Below, piece by piece: positions 1 to 8,725 of a DNA stretch of 41,919 nt (within the stretch, counting starts at the first letter, position 1; each line of letters starts with the position of its first letter). Source of the DNA: Candidatus Acidiferrales bacterium (GTDB lineage: Bacteria; Acidobacteriota; Terriglobia; Acidiferrales; UBA7541); the NCBI GenBank assembly GCA_030037335.1, contig JASHRN010000021.1:1-41919 (forward strand), read 5' to 3'. The translations under genes and the position numbers were made by a program. Below the pieces are notes generated by a model. It searched no databases. It saw only the letters and a program-made list of their open reading frames with translations, and was not told the DNA's origin.

Positions 1-2
1 AT

Positions 3-1175
3 TTGCAGCAAAAAATGACCAATCTAGTCGCTGAATCGGGCGCGCTTTTTGGCACGCGTCATTATCGCGACTATCATTTCCTCCTCACCCTGAGCGATCA
101 CGTTGCCCATTTTGGCCTCGAACATCATGAATCCGACGACAGCCGCTTGCCCGAACGCGCGTTGCTCGGACCAAATGCTGGCATGATGCTCGGCGGGCTC
201 CTCTCCCATGAATTCATGCATTCGTGGAACGGCAAATTCCGCCGCCCAGCGGATTTGAGCTCGCCTTACTACGAAGCTCCTATGAAAGATGACTTGCTGT
301 GGGTTTATGAAGGGTTGACCGATTACCTCGGGCCGTTGCTCGCGGCGCGCAGCGGCTTGTGGACGCCCGAGCAATACCATGAATATCTGGCAAGCATCGC
401 CGCAGATCTTGGTCCAGGAAGGCCCGGCCGTACGTGGCGCGATTTGCAGGATACGGCTTCGGCGGTTATCGGTCTCGGATTCGCGCGTGGCTGGTTAAAT
501 TGGCGGCGCAGTACGGATTATTATCCGGAGGGCGACTTGCTCTGGCTCGAAGTTGCCACCATCATTCATCAGCAGACCAACGGTCAGAAATCCATCGACG
601 ATTTCTGCCATCTGTTCCACGGCGGACCAAATAATGGACCAGAGCTAAAGACCTATACATTTGACGACGTGGTGAACGCACTCAATCAGATTGCGCCATA
701 TGACTGGGCGAAGTTTTTCCATGAGCGTCTAACTTCGCTTTCGCCGGAAGCACCCGTCGGCGGAATCGAAAACGCGGGCTGGGAAGTTGTTTTTAACAGC
801 AAACCGCCTCTGCCCGGTTTGCGCGGCGGCAATCCGGGTCAAACGTACTCGATTGGGCTGGAACTGGGCCGCGATGGCATGGTTGGCGATTCCATCGTCG
901 GCAGCCCAGCATACAATGCTGGCGTCACGTCGGGGATGACCGTTGCCGGAGTCAATGGCCGCGTCTACACGCCCGATATTCTTGACGATGCCATCAAGGC
1001 CAGTGCCACCGATTCCACACCGATCACGCTGCTCGTTATCGATGAGGACTATTACAAAACCGTGACCGTGAATTATCACGGCGGTGAGCGCTATCCGCAC
1101 TTGCAGCGCGACGAAACCAAGCCGGACTACCTGGACCAACTCATCCAGCCGCACGCCGCCCCAGCAGGGCAGTGA
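3..1175 (+). CDS. M61-family aminopeptidase with C-terminal PDZ domain (5' partial)
   Basis: The reading frame is open to the left edge, so the N-terminal beta-sandwich of the peptidase is missing and only the catalytic and C-terminal parts are seen. The zinc motif HEFMH (residues 69-73 of the visible part) is followed by SWNGKFRRP, matching the HExxH-SWN pattern of M61 glycyl-aminopeptidases. The third zinc ligand is probably E103 in WVYEGLTDYLG. Residues of about 275-355 look like a PDZ domain (GMVGDSIVGSPAYNAGV, then a carboxylate-binding-like loop), which M61 enzymes commonly carry. Family members are secreted or periplasmic zinc aminopeptidases. The export signal would lie outside the window. 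Nothing looks broken in the visible part. Confidence 0.88.
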   Translation: MQQKMTNLVAESGALFGTRHYRDYHFLLTLSDHVAHFGLEHHESDDSRLPERALLGPNAGMMLGGLLSHEFMHSWNGKFRRPADLSSPYYEAPMKDDLLWVYEGLTDYLGPLLAARSGLWTPEQYHEYLASIAADLGPGRPGRTWRDLQDTASAVIGLGFARGWLNWRRSTDYYPEGDLLWLEVATIIHQQTNGQKSIDDFCHLFHGGPNNGPELKTYTFDDVVNALNQIAPYDWAKFFHERLTSLSPEAPVGGIENAGWEVVFNSKPPLPGLRGGNPGQTYSIGLELGRDGMVGDSIVGSPAYNAGVTSGMTVAGVNGRVYTPDILDDAIKASATDSTPITLLVIDEDYYKTVTVNYHGGERYPHLQRDETKPDYLDQLIQPHAAPAGQ

Positions 1176-1300
1176 GTTTGGCGACAGCGTTCGGGAAGCT
1201 GACGCACACTCAATATCGTAGGGAAGGAACACGCCGCCGGAATGCGTGTTGACACCGTTTCGACGCGTTTCCATAATCGCGCAAGGGGAGTTTTTGCGCG

Positions 1301-2191
1301 ATGGCGGATGCACAAATAGAGCGGCAACGCGCGCTCGAAGAGGCTGTTTCGCGCGCTATCCGCGATAATCTGATCCCGCTGCAGCGTGCTTTGGACGATT
1401 TGCAACAGGCGTATTCGGACCTTGTCTCTGCCTGCTCGTCCGCGCGTCCCACAAATACGCTTCCCGCAATGTTGCGCGCGCAGACAACCGCGGCATCTCT
1501 CAGCGCGAGTCTCTCGGTTCTTTCCAATTTCATCACCGGAATAATGCAGCATCGCGACCGTGAGCTTTCCGCGGAAGAAAGCACGCAGTCGGTTCGCGCC
1601 GTCGGAGTGGAGGTCGCGCCACTGCCTCCAGGCCGGGAGGCGCCGGTGCGCGAAATTCCTTCGCCTCGCACGCAGGAATCAGCTGTCGCGGAAGAAATTG
1701 ACGAGGCTCCAGCCGAAGCGCCGATCGCGGAATCAGGCGAGGAGCAAATTGAAGCGCCGCATTCCGAAGCCACTCCCGCCGAAGAGACAGTTTACGTTCA
1801 CGAATCCCTAATCGAAGAACCACAGGCTACGTCTGCGCCCGAAATCGCATCCGAAACTGTTGTCGAAGAGCCTGCGCCCTTTGACTTGGCGAGCCTTCCG
1901 GCCGGTGAGCAGGAGCTCCATAAACGCGCAAATCGCGTCGCGAAAGTTTCCATGCAGGACATTAAAATGATGAAGCCGGAGGAAGTTCGCAAAGGACGCG
2001 AGAAAAAAGACATTTGCATCCGCCTGCGACCAGAACTTGACAAAGCCCGCAAAGAATATGATCGGCGCTTCCAGAAAATTCTGGATCAGCCCGTGGATTA
2101 TTTTCGCCATTGGCTCGTGGAGGTTCTGGCGAACGGCGATCCAGAAGCCCTCGGAGAATATCCCTATCCCTCGCCGGTGTTACGCCGCTAA
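1301..2191 (+). CDS. Hypothetical Glu/Ala-rich protein
   Basis: I do not recognise this 296-residue protein. Residues 1-80 are predicted mostly helical. The middle (about 85-195) is a low-complexity Glu/Ala/Pro stretch, probably disordered. The C-terminal 85 residues are charged and better ordered (KMMKPEEVRKGREKKD, then RRFQKILDQPVDYFRHW) and end in a Pro-rich tail. No signal peptide or membrane segment is visible, so it is probably cytoplasmic. The ATG at 1301 follows a purine-rich AAGGGGAG stretch about ten bases upstream. The stop lies only about 8-10 bases before the likely start of the lytic transglycosylase, so the two are probably co-transcribed. Codon use matches the neighbours. Confidence 0.7.
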   Translation: MADAQIERQRALEEAVSRAIRDNLIPLQRALDDLQQAYSDLVSACSSARPTNTLPAMLRAQTTAASLSASLSVLSNFITGIMQHRDRELSAEESTQSVRAVGVEVAPLPPGREAPVREIPSPRTQESAVAEEIDEAPAEAPIAESGEEQIEAPHSEATPAEETVYVHESLIEEPQATSAPEIASETVVEEPAPFDLASLPAGEQELHKRANRVAKVSMQDIKMMKPEEVRKGREKKDICIRLRPELDKARKEYDRRFQKILDQPVDYFRHWLVEVLANGDPEALGEYPYPSPVLRR

Positions 2192-2201
2192 CTCGCTCGT
2201 G

Positions 2202-4526
2202 GTGAAAAGCTTCCGCTTGATTGCCTTTGTGCTGTGTGCGGCTGTCTGCCTCTTCATTTGCACGTCGGCGCGTGCCATGTGTATTTCTGAGGTTGCTGGA
2301 GCCGCGCGCTCTGCAAGCGGCAGAGATTCGCACCGCGCTGCTGCCAATAACGCGCGTTCAGGAGAAGGCCCTGTAGGCTCAGTTCGATTTGCGGTTCAGT
2401 CGCGCGAGCTTACGTCGCTTGCACGCGCGCTGAAGAAAGAAGAGGAAGCGCGGCAGGAATCAACTGGAGGAACTGCGCAAGAGAGCGATGCGGATCCGCC
2501 GCCTGCTTATGGTCGGCTTGCAAAATTTGCGAAGTCGCACTCTAAAGAGGAGCTCGGCTCTCGGGCTGCACTCGCGCTTGGATACGACGATTACAATAAT
2601 GGTCGCTACACGCAGGCGCGTGCGTGGCTCGACTTAGCCAAGCCCGAAGAACTTCTTCCCGATTACGTTTTGTTTTGGAGCGCGCAAGTTGACCGCAATT
2701 TGAATAACAACGCCGCCGCGCTCGACCAACTGCAGTCGCTGCGCCAGAACTATCCGCAGAGCGTGATGCTTCCCCTCGCGCTGCAAGCGTATGCAGAAAC
2801 GGCCATCGCTCTCAATCAACCGCAACAGGCACTCGATGCGCTCGCTTCCGCCAAAGACATCGACGAAAATCCCACCATCCTCTTCCTTCGCGCGCAGGCG
2901 CATGAACAGGCCAACGACCAAATTGTCGCCGCCGGAGATTACCTCGAAGTCTACGACCGCTTCCCGCTCAGCACGCAGGCCGATGAGGCTGGCCAGAAAG
3001 TCGCTCTGCTCAAAAGTTCAATGGGGAGCGCTTTTCCGCAGGCGCTTGCGTCGGAGCAGTTCCTTCGCGCCAATATTCTCTTCGCCGCGCACAACTGGCA
3101 AGACGCCGAGACTGCATATACCGACGCGCTTCCCGCGCTTTCGGGTCCCGATGCTGATCTTGCCAACCTCCACATCGCTGACTGCAAAGTGCAGCTGGGC
3201 GGAGATCCGAACCTCCTCGCGTCTGCGCAATTTCAAACGCCGGAGGTTGACGCTGAGCGCCTGTACGATCTTTCGCAAGCCTATCGTTCAGCCAAAAAAG
3301 ATGAAACCAATATGCTGGCAACGCTCGCTCAGCTTCAATCCCGCGATCCGCAAAGTTCCTGGACCGAACGCACTCTCTTTGCCGTCGGAAACTATTACTG
3401 GGTGAAGCTCGACCGTGACCATGCTGCCGCGGAATACCAGCAAGTCGCCGATAAATTTCCCGCGAGCGACGATGCCATCAACGCTCAATGGCGCGTTGCA
3501 TGGACGGCGTACATGGATCGCAGCGCCGATGCGGATTCGCTCATCGGGAAATTCCTCGCGGACCATCCTGACTCCATCTACACGCCCGACGCGCTCTACT
3601 GGCTCGGACGCCTTGCGGAACAGAAGCGACACCTGCCCGAAGCCCGCGCCTATTTCCGCAAATTGCAGGAGCGCTTTCCGAACAGCTATTTTGCCTTGCA
3701 CGCTTCTACGCCTCTGCGCGTGCTCGGACGCGGGCGAGTCGCCGTTCTACCCGTCCTGGATTCGATTCCGCGCATTCCGCCTGAGCGCGAAATCCTGAAG
3801 TCAGTTCCCGCCGCGGCGATTCCGTACGTCCAGCGAAGTATCGCGCTCGAAACCATCGCTTTCGATGATTCCGCCATGCTCGAATTGCGAGCTGCATATG
3901 ATGCGACTGGCGCCGCCGCACTCGAACTCGATTTGGCGCGAGTGGCAACCAACGGAGAGCACTACGACAGCGCCATGGCCGCCATCCGCAGCATTTATCC
4001 GTCGATTGAATCGCGCGCGTTCGCTTCCGCGCCGCGCGATGCCTGGACGTTCGCCTTTCCGCTGCCCTACGCCGCGCAGATTCGCAGCGCCGCGCGCCGC
4101 ACGGGTTCCGACCCCATGCTCATCGCCGGTCTGATTCATCAGGAGTCTGCGTTCGACAAGAGTGCGCATTCCTACGCAAATGCCTTCGGTCTGATGCAAC
4201 TCGTACCTGAAACTGCCGATCGTTACGCGCGCCAGTTGCGACTTGGATTCTCCGAGGATCGCCTGCTCGAGCCCGCGTACAATTTGCGACTCGGCAGCAC
4301 CTATTTCGGCGAGTTGATGCGCAGTTTTCACAGTGCGGAAGCGGCGCTGGCGGCGTACAATGCGGGTGAGGATCGCGTCACGCTCTGGCAAACCGGCCAA
4401 AAATACGCCGAATTGCCCGAATTCGTTGAATCGATTCCCTTCTCGCAAACGCGCGAATACGTCGAGATCGTGATGCGCAATGCCGCCATCTACCGGCGGC
4501 TTTACGGAGGCAGGGCCGCGAAATGA
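2202..4526 (+). CDS. slt: Soluble lytic murein transglycosylase (Slt-like)
   Basis: This enzyme cleaves the MurNAc-GlcNAc bond of peptidoglycan to give 1,6-anhydroMurNAc ends. The frame is open from 2037, but that overlaps the previous gene. A GTG at 2202 (or 2199) begins a clear signal peptide (KSFRLIAFVLCAAVC, cleavage after SARA), so I chose 2202, giving 774 residues. Most of the protein is TPR-like helical repeats, the superhelical ring of Slt enzymes (tetratricopeptide-type units at about residues 90-540). The C-terminal GH23 domain carries the catalytic glutamate in HQESAFDKS (about E648), then GLMQLVPETA and AAYNAGEDRV, the classic family motifs. The stop overlaps the start of the aminotransferase as ATGA, implying translational coupling. 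Confidence 0.92.
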   Translation: MKSFRLIAFVLCAAVCLFICTSARAMCISEVAGAARSASGRDSHRAAANNARSGEGPVGSVRFAVQSRELTSLARALKKEEEARQESTGGTAQESDADPPPAYGRLAKFAKSHSKEELGSRAALALGYDDYNNGRYTQARAWLDLAKPEELLPDYVLFWSAQVDRNLNNNAAALDQLQSLRQNYPQSVMLPLALQAYAETAIALNQPQQALDALASAKDIDENPTILFLRAQAHEQANDQIVAAGDYLEVYDRFPLSTQADEAGQKVALLKSSMGSAFPQALASEQFLRANILFAAHNWQDAETAYTDALPALSGPDADLANLHIADCKVQLGGDPNLLASAQFQTPEVDAERLYDLSQAYRSAKKDETNMLATLAQLQSRDPQSSWTERTLFAVGNYYWVKLDRDHAAAEYQQVADKFPASDDAINAQWRVAWTAYMDRSADADSLIGKFLADHPDSIYTPDALYWLGRLAEQKRHLPEARAYFRKLQERFPNSYFALHASTPLRVLGRGRVAVLPVLDSIPRIPPEREILKSVPAAAIPYVQRSIALETIAFDDSAMLELRAAYDATGAAALELDLARVATNGEHYDSAMAAIRSIYPSIESRAFASAPRDAWTFAFPLPYAAQIRSAARRTGSDPMLIAGLIHQESAFDKSAHSYANAFGLMQLVPETADRYARQLRLGFSEDRLLEPAYNLRLGSTYFGELMRSFHSAEAALAAYNAGEDRVTLWQTGQKYAELPEFVESIPFSQTREYVEIVMRNAAIYRRLYGGRAAK

Positions 4527-5749
4527 TGAATCCCGTGACGGCAGCTCAAATTTCTTCCAGCGAGAAGCTCTCCGCGAAAGCCGCGCAGTTCACGGAATCC
4601 GTCATCCGCGAAATGACGCGCCTTGCTCTCGCGCACAACGCCGTAAATCTCTCCCAGGGCTTTCCCGATTTTGCCGCGCCGGAGGAAATCAAGGCCGCTG
4701 CGCGCGAGGCGATTTCGCGCGACGTGAATCAGTACGCTATCACCTGGGGCGCAAAATCGCTGCGCAATGCGATTGCCGAGAAATTCGCGCGCCAGCATGG
4801 AATCGAAATCGATCCTGAACGCGAAATCACTGTGTGCTGCGGTTCGACCGAAGCGATGATGTCTGCGATGATGGCCATTATCAATCCGGGCGATGAAGTC
4901 GTGGTCTTCGAGCCGTTCTACGAAAATTACGGACCTGACGCAATTCTGAGTGGCGCATCACCGCGCTTCGTCCGTCTGCGTGCGTCGGGCGGTGAATCCA
5001 CGGCAGGGGCAGGGAACTGGTCCTTTGATCCCGATGATCTCGCGCGTGCTTTCACCGCGAAAACGAAAGCCATCATCCTCAACACGCCGAATAATCCGAC
5101 TGGCAAAGTCTTCACCCGCGCGGAATTCGAAATCATCCGCGACCTTTGCATTCGCCACGACGCGTTTCTCATCACTGACGAAATTTACGAGCATATGCTC
5201 TACGACGGCGCGCAGCATATTTCCGGCGCCACGCTCGAGGGCATGCGCGAGCGCACCATTACCATCAACGCGCTCTCAAAAACGTATAGCGTCACAGGAT
5301 GGCGCGTTGGCTGGGCCATTGCTCCACCGGGAGTTACTTCCGCAATTCGCAAAGTTCACGATTTTCTTACAGTAGGCGCAGCCGCGCCGTTGCAGGAGGC
5401 CGGAGTTGTCGCGCTGCGTTCGCCGGACTCGTACTACACGCAACTCGCCAGCAAATATCTCGAGCGTCGCAATCGGCTGCTCGGGATTTTGACCGCCGCA
5501 GGTTTCCGCTGCTTCAAGCCGCAAGGCGCGTATTACATCATGACCGACATTTCGGGCTTTGGTTTTGCAAACGATGTGGAATTCGCGCGCTACCTGGTGA
5601 AAGAAATCGGCGTCGCCGCTGTGCCGGGTTCCAGCTTCTATCACAATGCCGCTGATGGCGCGCAGCAGCTCCGCTTCACCTTCTGCAAAAAAGAATCCAC
5701 CCTCGCCGCCGCCGAAAACCGCCTCGCAAAGCTACGCAGAGGAGCGTAG
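4523..5749 (+). CDS. PLP-dependent class I/II aminotransferase (kynurenine/methionine-type)
   Basis: A fold-type I aminotransferase of 408 residues. Near the N-terminus VNLSQGFPDF, followed by NQYAITWGAKSLRNAIA, is the signature of the kynurenine/glutamine/methionine aminotransferase subgroup (YbdL-like) rather than of AspC. The PLP-binding lysine is in NALSKTYSVTGWRVGWA. NNPTGKVF and DEIYEHMLYDG supply the cofactor-contacting Asn, Asp and Tyr. A C-terminal arginine in QLRFTFCKK probably binds the substrate carboxylate. The substrate cannot be fixed from sequence; methionine, glutamine or aromatic amino acids with 2-oxo acid acceptors are the likeliest. It starts inside the stop of slt (ATGA overlap at 4523-4526), yet no functional link with peptidoglycan turnover is obvious. 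Confidence 0.9.
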   Translation: MMNPVTAAQISSSEKLSAKAAQFTESVIREMTRLALAHNAVNLSQGFPDFAAPEEIKAAAREAISRDVNQYAITWGAKSLRNAIAEKFARQHGIEIDPEREITVCCGSTEAMMSAMMAIINPGDEVVVFEPFYENYGPDAILSGASPRFVRLRASGGESTAGAGNWSFDPDDLARAFTAKTKAIILNTPNNPTGKVFTRAEFEIIRDLCIRHDAFLITDEIYEHMLYDGAQHISGATLEGMRERTITINALSKTYSVTGWRVGWAIAPPGVTSAIRKVHDFLTVGAAAPLQEAGVVALRSPDSYYTQLASKYLERRNRLLGILTAAGFRCFKPQGAYYIMTDISGFGFANDVEFARYLVKEIGVAAVPGSSFYHNAADGAQQLRFTFCKKESTLAAAENRLAKLRRGA

Positions 5750-5817
5750 AACACGACAAGGCTGGATCCTTACGCGCATTTGTAGAGGGCCATTCCGAAC
5801 AGTGCAGAAAGAAGAGT

Positions 5818-5858
5818 GGGTGAGAAGCAGGTTGCCCTGTGGTGGTAGCTTCTCACCC
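5818..5858. repeat. 11-bp perfect inverted repeat downstream of aminotransferase
   Basis: GGGTGAGAAGC (5818-5828) is exactly complementary to GCTTCTCACCC (5848-5858), with a 19-base loop. No T-tract follows, so it is not a standard intrinsic terminator. It could stabilise the 3' end of the slt-aminotransferase message or be a small mobile-repeat remnant. Confidence 0.55.
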
Positions 5859-6029
5859 TGAGTGGTGCGTTTGATTGGTTGGACTGATAAACCCGCGAAA
5901 AGGTTTCCTCATTCTAAAATATTTTTCGGGAGGCAGCGGTCAAACTCCGGCTTCCCCTCTTTCGCCGCAGAAATTGTACTCCCGACTCGCCCGTGCCTCA
6001 GCATGGCCTTGCAAAACACATTTGACTAT

Positions 6030-6116
6030 CATTCCGAGGAGCGAAGCGACGAGGAATCTGCATTTGCCTTACGAAATACACAAACTGAAGATTCCCCGCG
6101 GCACTCGGAATGACAA
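6030..6116. repeat. Dispersed palindromic repeat, full-length copy (family A)
   Basis: The outer arms CATTCCGAG (6031-6039) and CTCGGAATG (6106-6114) are perfect inverted repeats. The inner arms GGAATCT and AGATTCC (about 6054-6060 and 6090-6096) form a second nested stem. The 5' half (TCATTCCGAG then GAGGAATCTGC) recurs in other gaps of this window, usually as a half element. This is a REP-like non-coding element that could fold as a long hairpin in RNA. Confidence 0.7.
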
Positions 6117-6141
6117 GGAAATGATCGTTTCAGCAAGCAGC

Positions 6142-7539
6142 TCACACCAGCGGATCGAATGAATCGCCCTGCGCGGGCACGGAAACGCGCCATCCCAATT
6201 TTTGCTCGACGGTGCCGCGAAACGCCTGCGCTGCGTCCGGCTCGCCGTGCGTGAGGAATAATTGTTTCGGCGGCAAAGTGAATCCCGAAAGCCAGCGAAC
6301 CAACTCTATGCGGTCTGCATGCGCCGAGAACTGGCTCACTTCCTGAATCTCCGCGCGCACAGGTACCTGTTGTCCGTGAATATGAGCGTCTTTACCCCCG
6401 CTCAGCAGATAGCGTCCCAGCGTTCCATCGGCCTGATAGCCGGCGAGAATCACTGCATTCTTTGCATCGGGCAGCCGTTGCGCCAAATGATGCAAAATCC
6501 TTCCGCCCGTGCACATCCCGCTTGCCGATAAAATGATACAAGGCGTTTTCACGTCATTGATTTTCTTCGACTCCTCCACGCTCCGCGTCATATGCGTTTC
6601 ATGCACGTTCAGCGGGTCATGATTTCCGTTTGTTTCCTCCCGCAAGAACTGCAGACGATGGTCTTCGCGGTGTTTGACGTAAAGATTCGTCACATTTACG
6701 GCCATGGGACTGTCGACGAACGTCAGCAGGCGCGGAATGCGCTGGTCATCTTCGAGCTTGCGGAGGATATACATCAGCGTTTGCGTCCGTCCGACCGCAA
6801 ACGCCGGAATAACGATAACTCCGCCGCGCTTCGCGACGCGATTCACGATTTCCGCAATCGCATCGTACGGCGAACCCGTTGGATGGTCACGATCGCCATA
6901 TGTCGATTCGCAAAGAACGTAATCTGCCTTCGCGATCGGCGCCGGGTCATTCAGAATCGGCTGGCCGTACCGCCCCACATCACCCGAAAAAACCACTGTG
7001 CCGGATTTGCCATTTTCGGTGATGGTGATTTGCAGCGATGAAGACCCCAGAATGTGTCCCGCGTCCGACGGCTTCACCGCGAATTGCGGGCTGATAGCGT
7101 AGCCCTCCTTGCGTGGAACTTCACGGAATCGCGTCAGCGCCTGCTGCGCATCTGCCACTGTGTAAAGCGGCAGCGGCGGATCGTGCTCCGAATAACCTTT
7201 CTTTGCCGCATATCGCGCGTCTTCTTCCTGCAAGTGCGCCGAATCCGCGAGCAACAGTTGGCACAGTTCGTGCGTAGCCGCATTGGCATAAATCGCTCCG
7301 CGAAATCCGTCGCGCACAATCCGCGGCAGGTAGCCCGTGTGGTCGATGTGCGCATGCGTCAGCACAATCCAGTCGATTGACGCCGGATCGATGGGAAGCT
7401 TGTCCCAGTTTTTCTGGCGAAGCTCCTTTGGCCCCTGGAAAAGTCCGCAATCCACCAGCAGCCGTTTACCGCCTGCTTCCACCAGATATTTCGAACCTGT
7501 TACCGCGCCCACTGCTCCGAGAAACGTGATTTTGGCCAT
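6142..7539 (-). CDS. Metallo-beta-lactamase fold beta-CASP ribonuclease
   Basis: A 465-residue member of the YSH1/CPSF73-like beta-CASP family: RNA endo- or exonucleases using two zinc ions. The metallo-beta-lactamase motif 2, HAHIDH, is at residues 62-67. The motif-3/4 equivalents are in DAGHILGSSSL and SGDVGRYGQP. The beta-CASP inserted domain is marked by VIPAFAVGRTQTL, DSPMAVNVT and LSASGMCTGGRILHHL, and the C-terminal QFSAHADR is motif C. Length and motif order are normal, so it should be active. It lacks the extra C-terminal domain of RNase J. The ATG at 7539 gives the standard MAKITFLGAVGAVTGS beginning. It stands alone and converges on the aminotransferase. Confidence 0.92.
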   Translation of the reverse strand: MAKITFLGAVGAVTGSKYLVEAGGKRLLVDCGLFQGPKELRQKNWDKLPIDPASIDWIVLTHAHIDHTGYLPRIVRDGFRGAIYANAATHELCQLLLADSAHLQEEDARYAAKKGYSEHDPPLPLYTVADAQQALTRFREVPRKEGYAISPQFAVKPSDAGHILGSSSLQITITENGKSGTVVFSGDVGRYGQPILNDPAPIAKADYVLCESTYGDRDHPTGSPYDAIAEIVNRVAKRGGVIVIPAFAVGRTQTLMYILRKLEDDQRIPRLLTFVDSPMAVNVTNLYVKHREDHRLQFLREETNGNHDPLNVHETHMTRSVEESKKINDVKTPCIILSASGMCTGGRILHHLAQRLPDAKNAVILAGYQADGTLGRYLLSGGKDAHIHGQQVPVRAEIQEVSQFSAHADRIELVRWLSGFTLPPKQLFLTHGEPDAAQAFRGTVEQKLGWRVSVPAQGDSFDPLV

Positions 7540-7710
7540 AGGCCGCGTATTGTAGCTGAACCCGCCCTTTAAGAATTGCTTTCATTGCGGCAAATGTTCG
7601 CAATGCGCTCTAGTTCTTGCAGAATTCGATGGGAGTGCTACGCTATCGCGTCGCTCCTGATAGCTCGAAGCAAGTTCTCGCTTGCCGCTGCGCTGGAAAG
7701 GCCGAAGTTG

Positions 7711-7794
7711 TCATTCCGAGTCCAGCCGCACTCGACTGTTGTTGTCACGCACGTCGTGAGAGAAGCGGCTGGTGCGAGGAATCTGCTGTTGGTT
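7711..7794 (+). repeat. Dispersed repeat, half element (family A)
   Basis: TCATTCCGAG at 7711-7720 is followed about 60 bases later by GCGAGGAATCTGCTGTTGG. This is the head and tail arrangement of family A with a different interior (CCAGCCGCACTCGACT). It lies in the leader of the lipid A deacylase gene, ending about 30 bases before its start. The rest of the 7540-7825 gap holds nothing I can name. Confidence 0.6.
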
Positions 7795-7825
7795 TCTTTC
7801 GCTGAGTGGCGCGCACGAGGGCATG

Positions 7826-8413
7826 ATGAAATTTCGTTTCTGCCTCATTTGCTTTTTGCTGCTTGCCGCTGCTGCTCACGCGCAGACGCTGGCCGTGCAA
7901 TCGCTCGCGCGCGGGGCCTGGGAATTTCAGCCGTTTCTCGCCGGCGGCACGGGACTCGGCCACGCGGACACAACGCAATTTCTCATCACGGGAGGACGCA
8001 TCGGCAAGATCATCACCGCAGACCATCTTCATGGCTGGCTCCACGGAAATTTCGAGCTCGCAACGGACCTCATGCCTCTTTATCTTGTGATGCAGCCGGG
8101 AGGCACAGTCTATGGCGCGAGCTTCAAGCCGGTAATCTTCGAGTGGAATTTCGCGGGGAACCGCAAAGTGTCTCCCTACGCGTTGATCACGGGCGGAGTG
8201 CTCTTTACAACCTCAAACGTTCCGCCCGGAAACACTTCGTACGTAAACTTCACTCCGCAGGGTGCGCTGGGCTTTCGATTTTTCCGCCGCCCCAAACGCT
8301 CATGGAATTTCGAAATTCAAGCGGTGCATCATTCGAATGCGAGTCTCGGGCATTTGAATCCGGGACTGAACGGAAGCTTGATATTCAGCCTAGGGTATAG
8401 CTGGTTTAAGTAA
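7826..8413 (+). CDS. PagL-like acyloxyacyl hydrolase (lipid A 3-O-deacylase)
   Basis: A small outer-membrane beta-barrel protein of about 195 residues. The frame is open further upstream, but the ATG at 7826 (a second ATG lies at 7823) follows GAGG by five bases and starts a clear signal peptide (KFRFCLICFLLLAAAAHA, cleavage before QT). The C-terminal AVHHSNASLGHLNPGLN contains the His-x-Ser-Asn type motif and the Asn-Pro-Gly segment of the PagL family, whose members remove the 3-linked acyl chain of lipid A. The last residue run (SLGYSWFK) ends in an aromatic strand, slightly unusual because a terminal Phe is followed by Lys. PagL activity is inferred from motif and barrel-like alternation, not proven. 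Confidence 0.78.
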   Translation: MKFRFCLICFLLLAAAAHAQTLAVQSLARGAWEFQPFLAGGTGLGHADTTQFLITGGRIGKIITADHLHGWLHGNFELATDLMPLYLVMQPGGTVYGASFKPVIFEWNFAGNRKVSPYALITGGVLFTTSNVPPGNTSYVNFTPQGALGFRFFRRPKRSWNFEIQAVHHSNASLGHLNPGLNGSLIFSLGYSWFK

Positions 8414-8510
8414 TCTGCGTGCGAAGCTCAGCAAATCACCTTTGCGCGCGAAGTCCCCGCGAAATCTCTGAAATGTTATAGAATGAGCGGAGTCGTTTCT
8501 TTCCTTCGGT

Positions 8511-8586
<76 letters not shown>

Positions 8587-8725
8587 AGTTTTCGCGGTGC
8601 CATTCTTCGTGTACATTCTGCAAGGCTCCGGTTAGTGCGCTAGACGAACTCGGGAGCTGTTTTATTATTTCCATTCTCGCATGCTATGTTAGATTAGTAA
8701 CTAGTGGTACCTGTAGAGCAACCTA

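Larger units (their letters stand above)
5750..6141. other. Intergenic region between convergent genes, repeats only
   Basis: About 390 bases between the aminotransferase and the convergent beta-CASP gene. It contains the 11-bp inverted repeat at 5818-5858 and a full-length palindromic dispersed repeat at 6030-6116. I see no convincing small gene in it. Confidence 0.6.
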
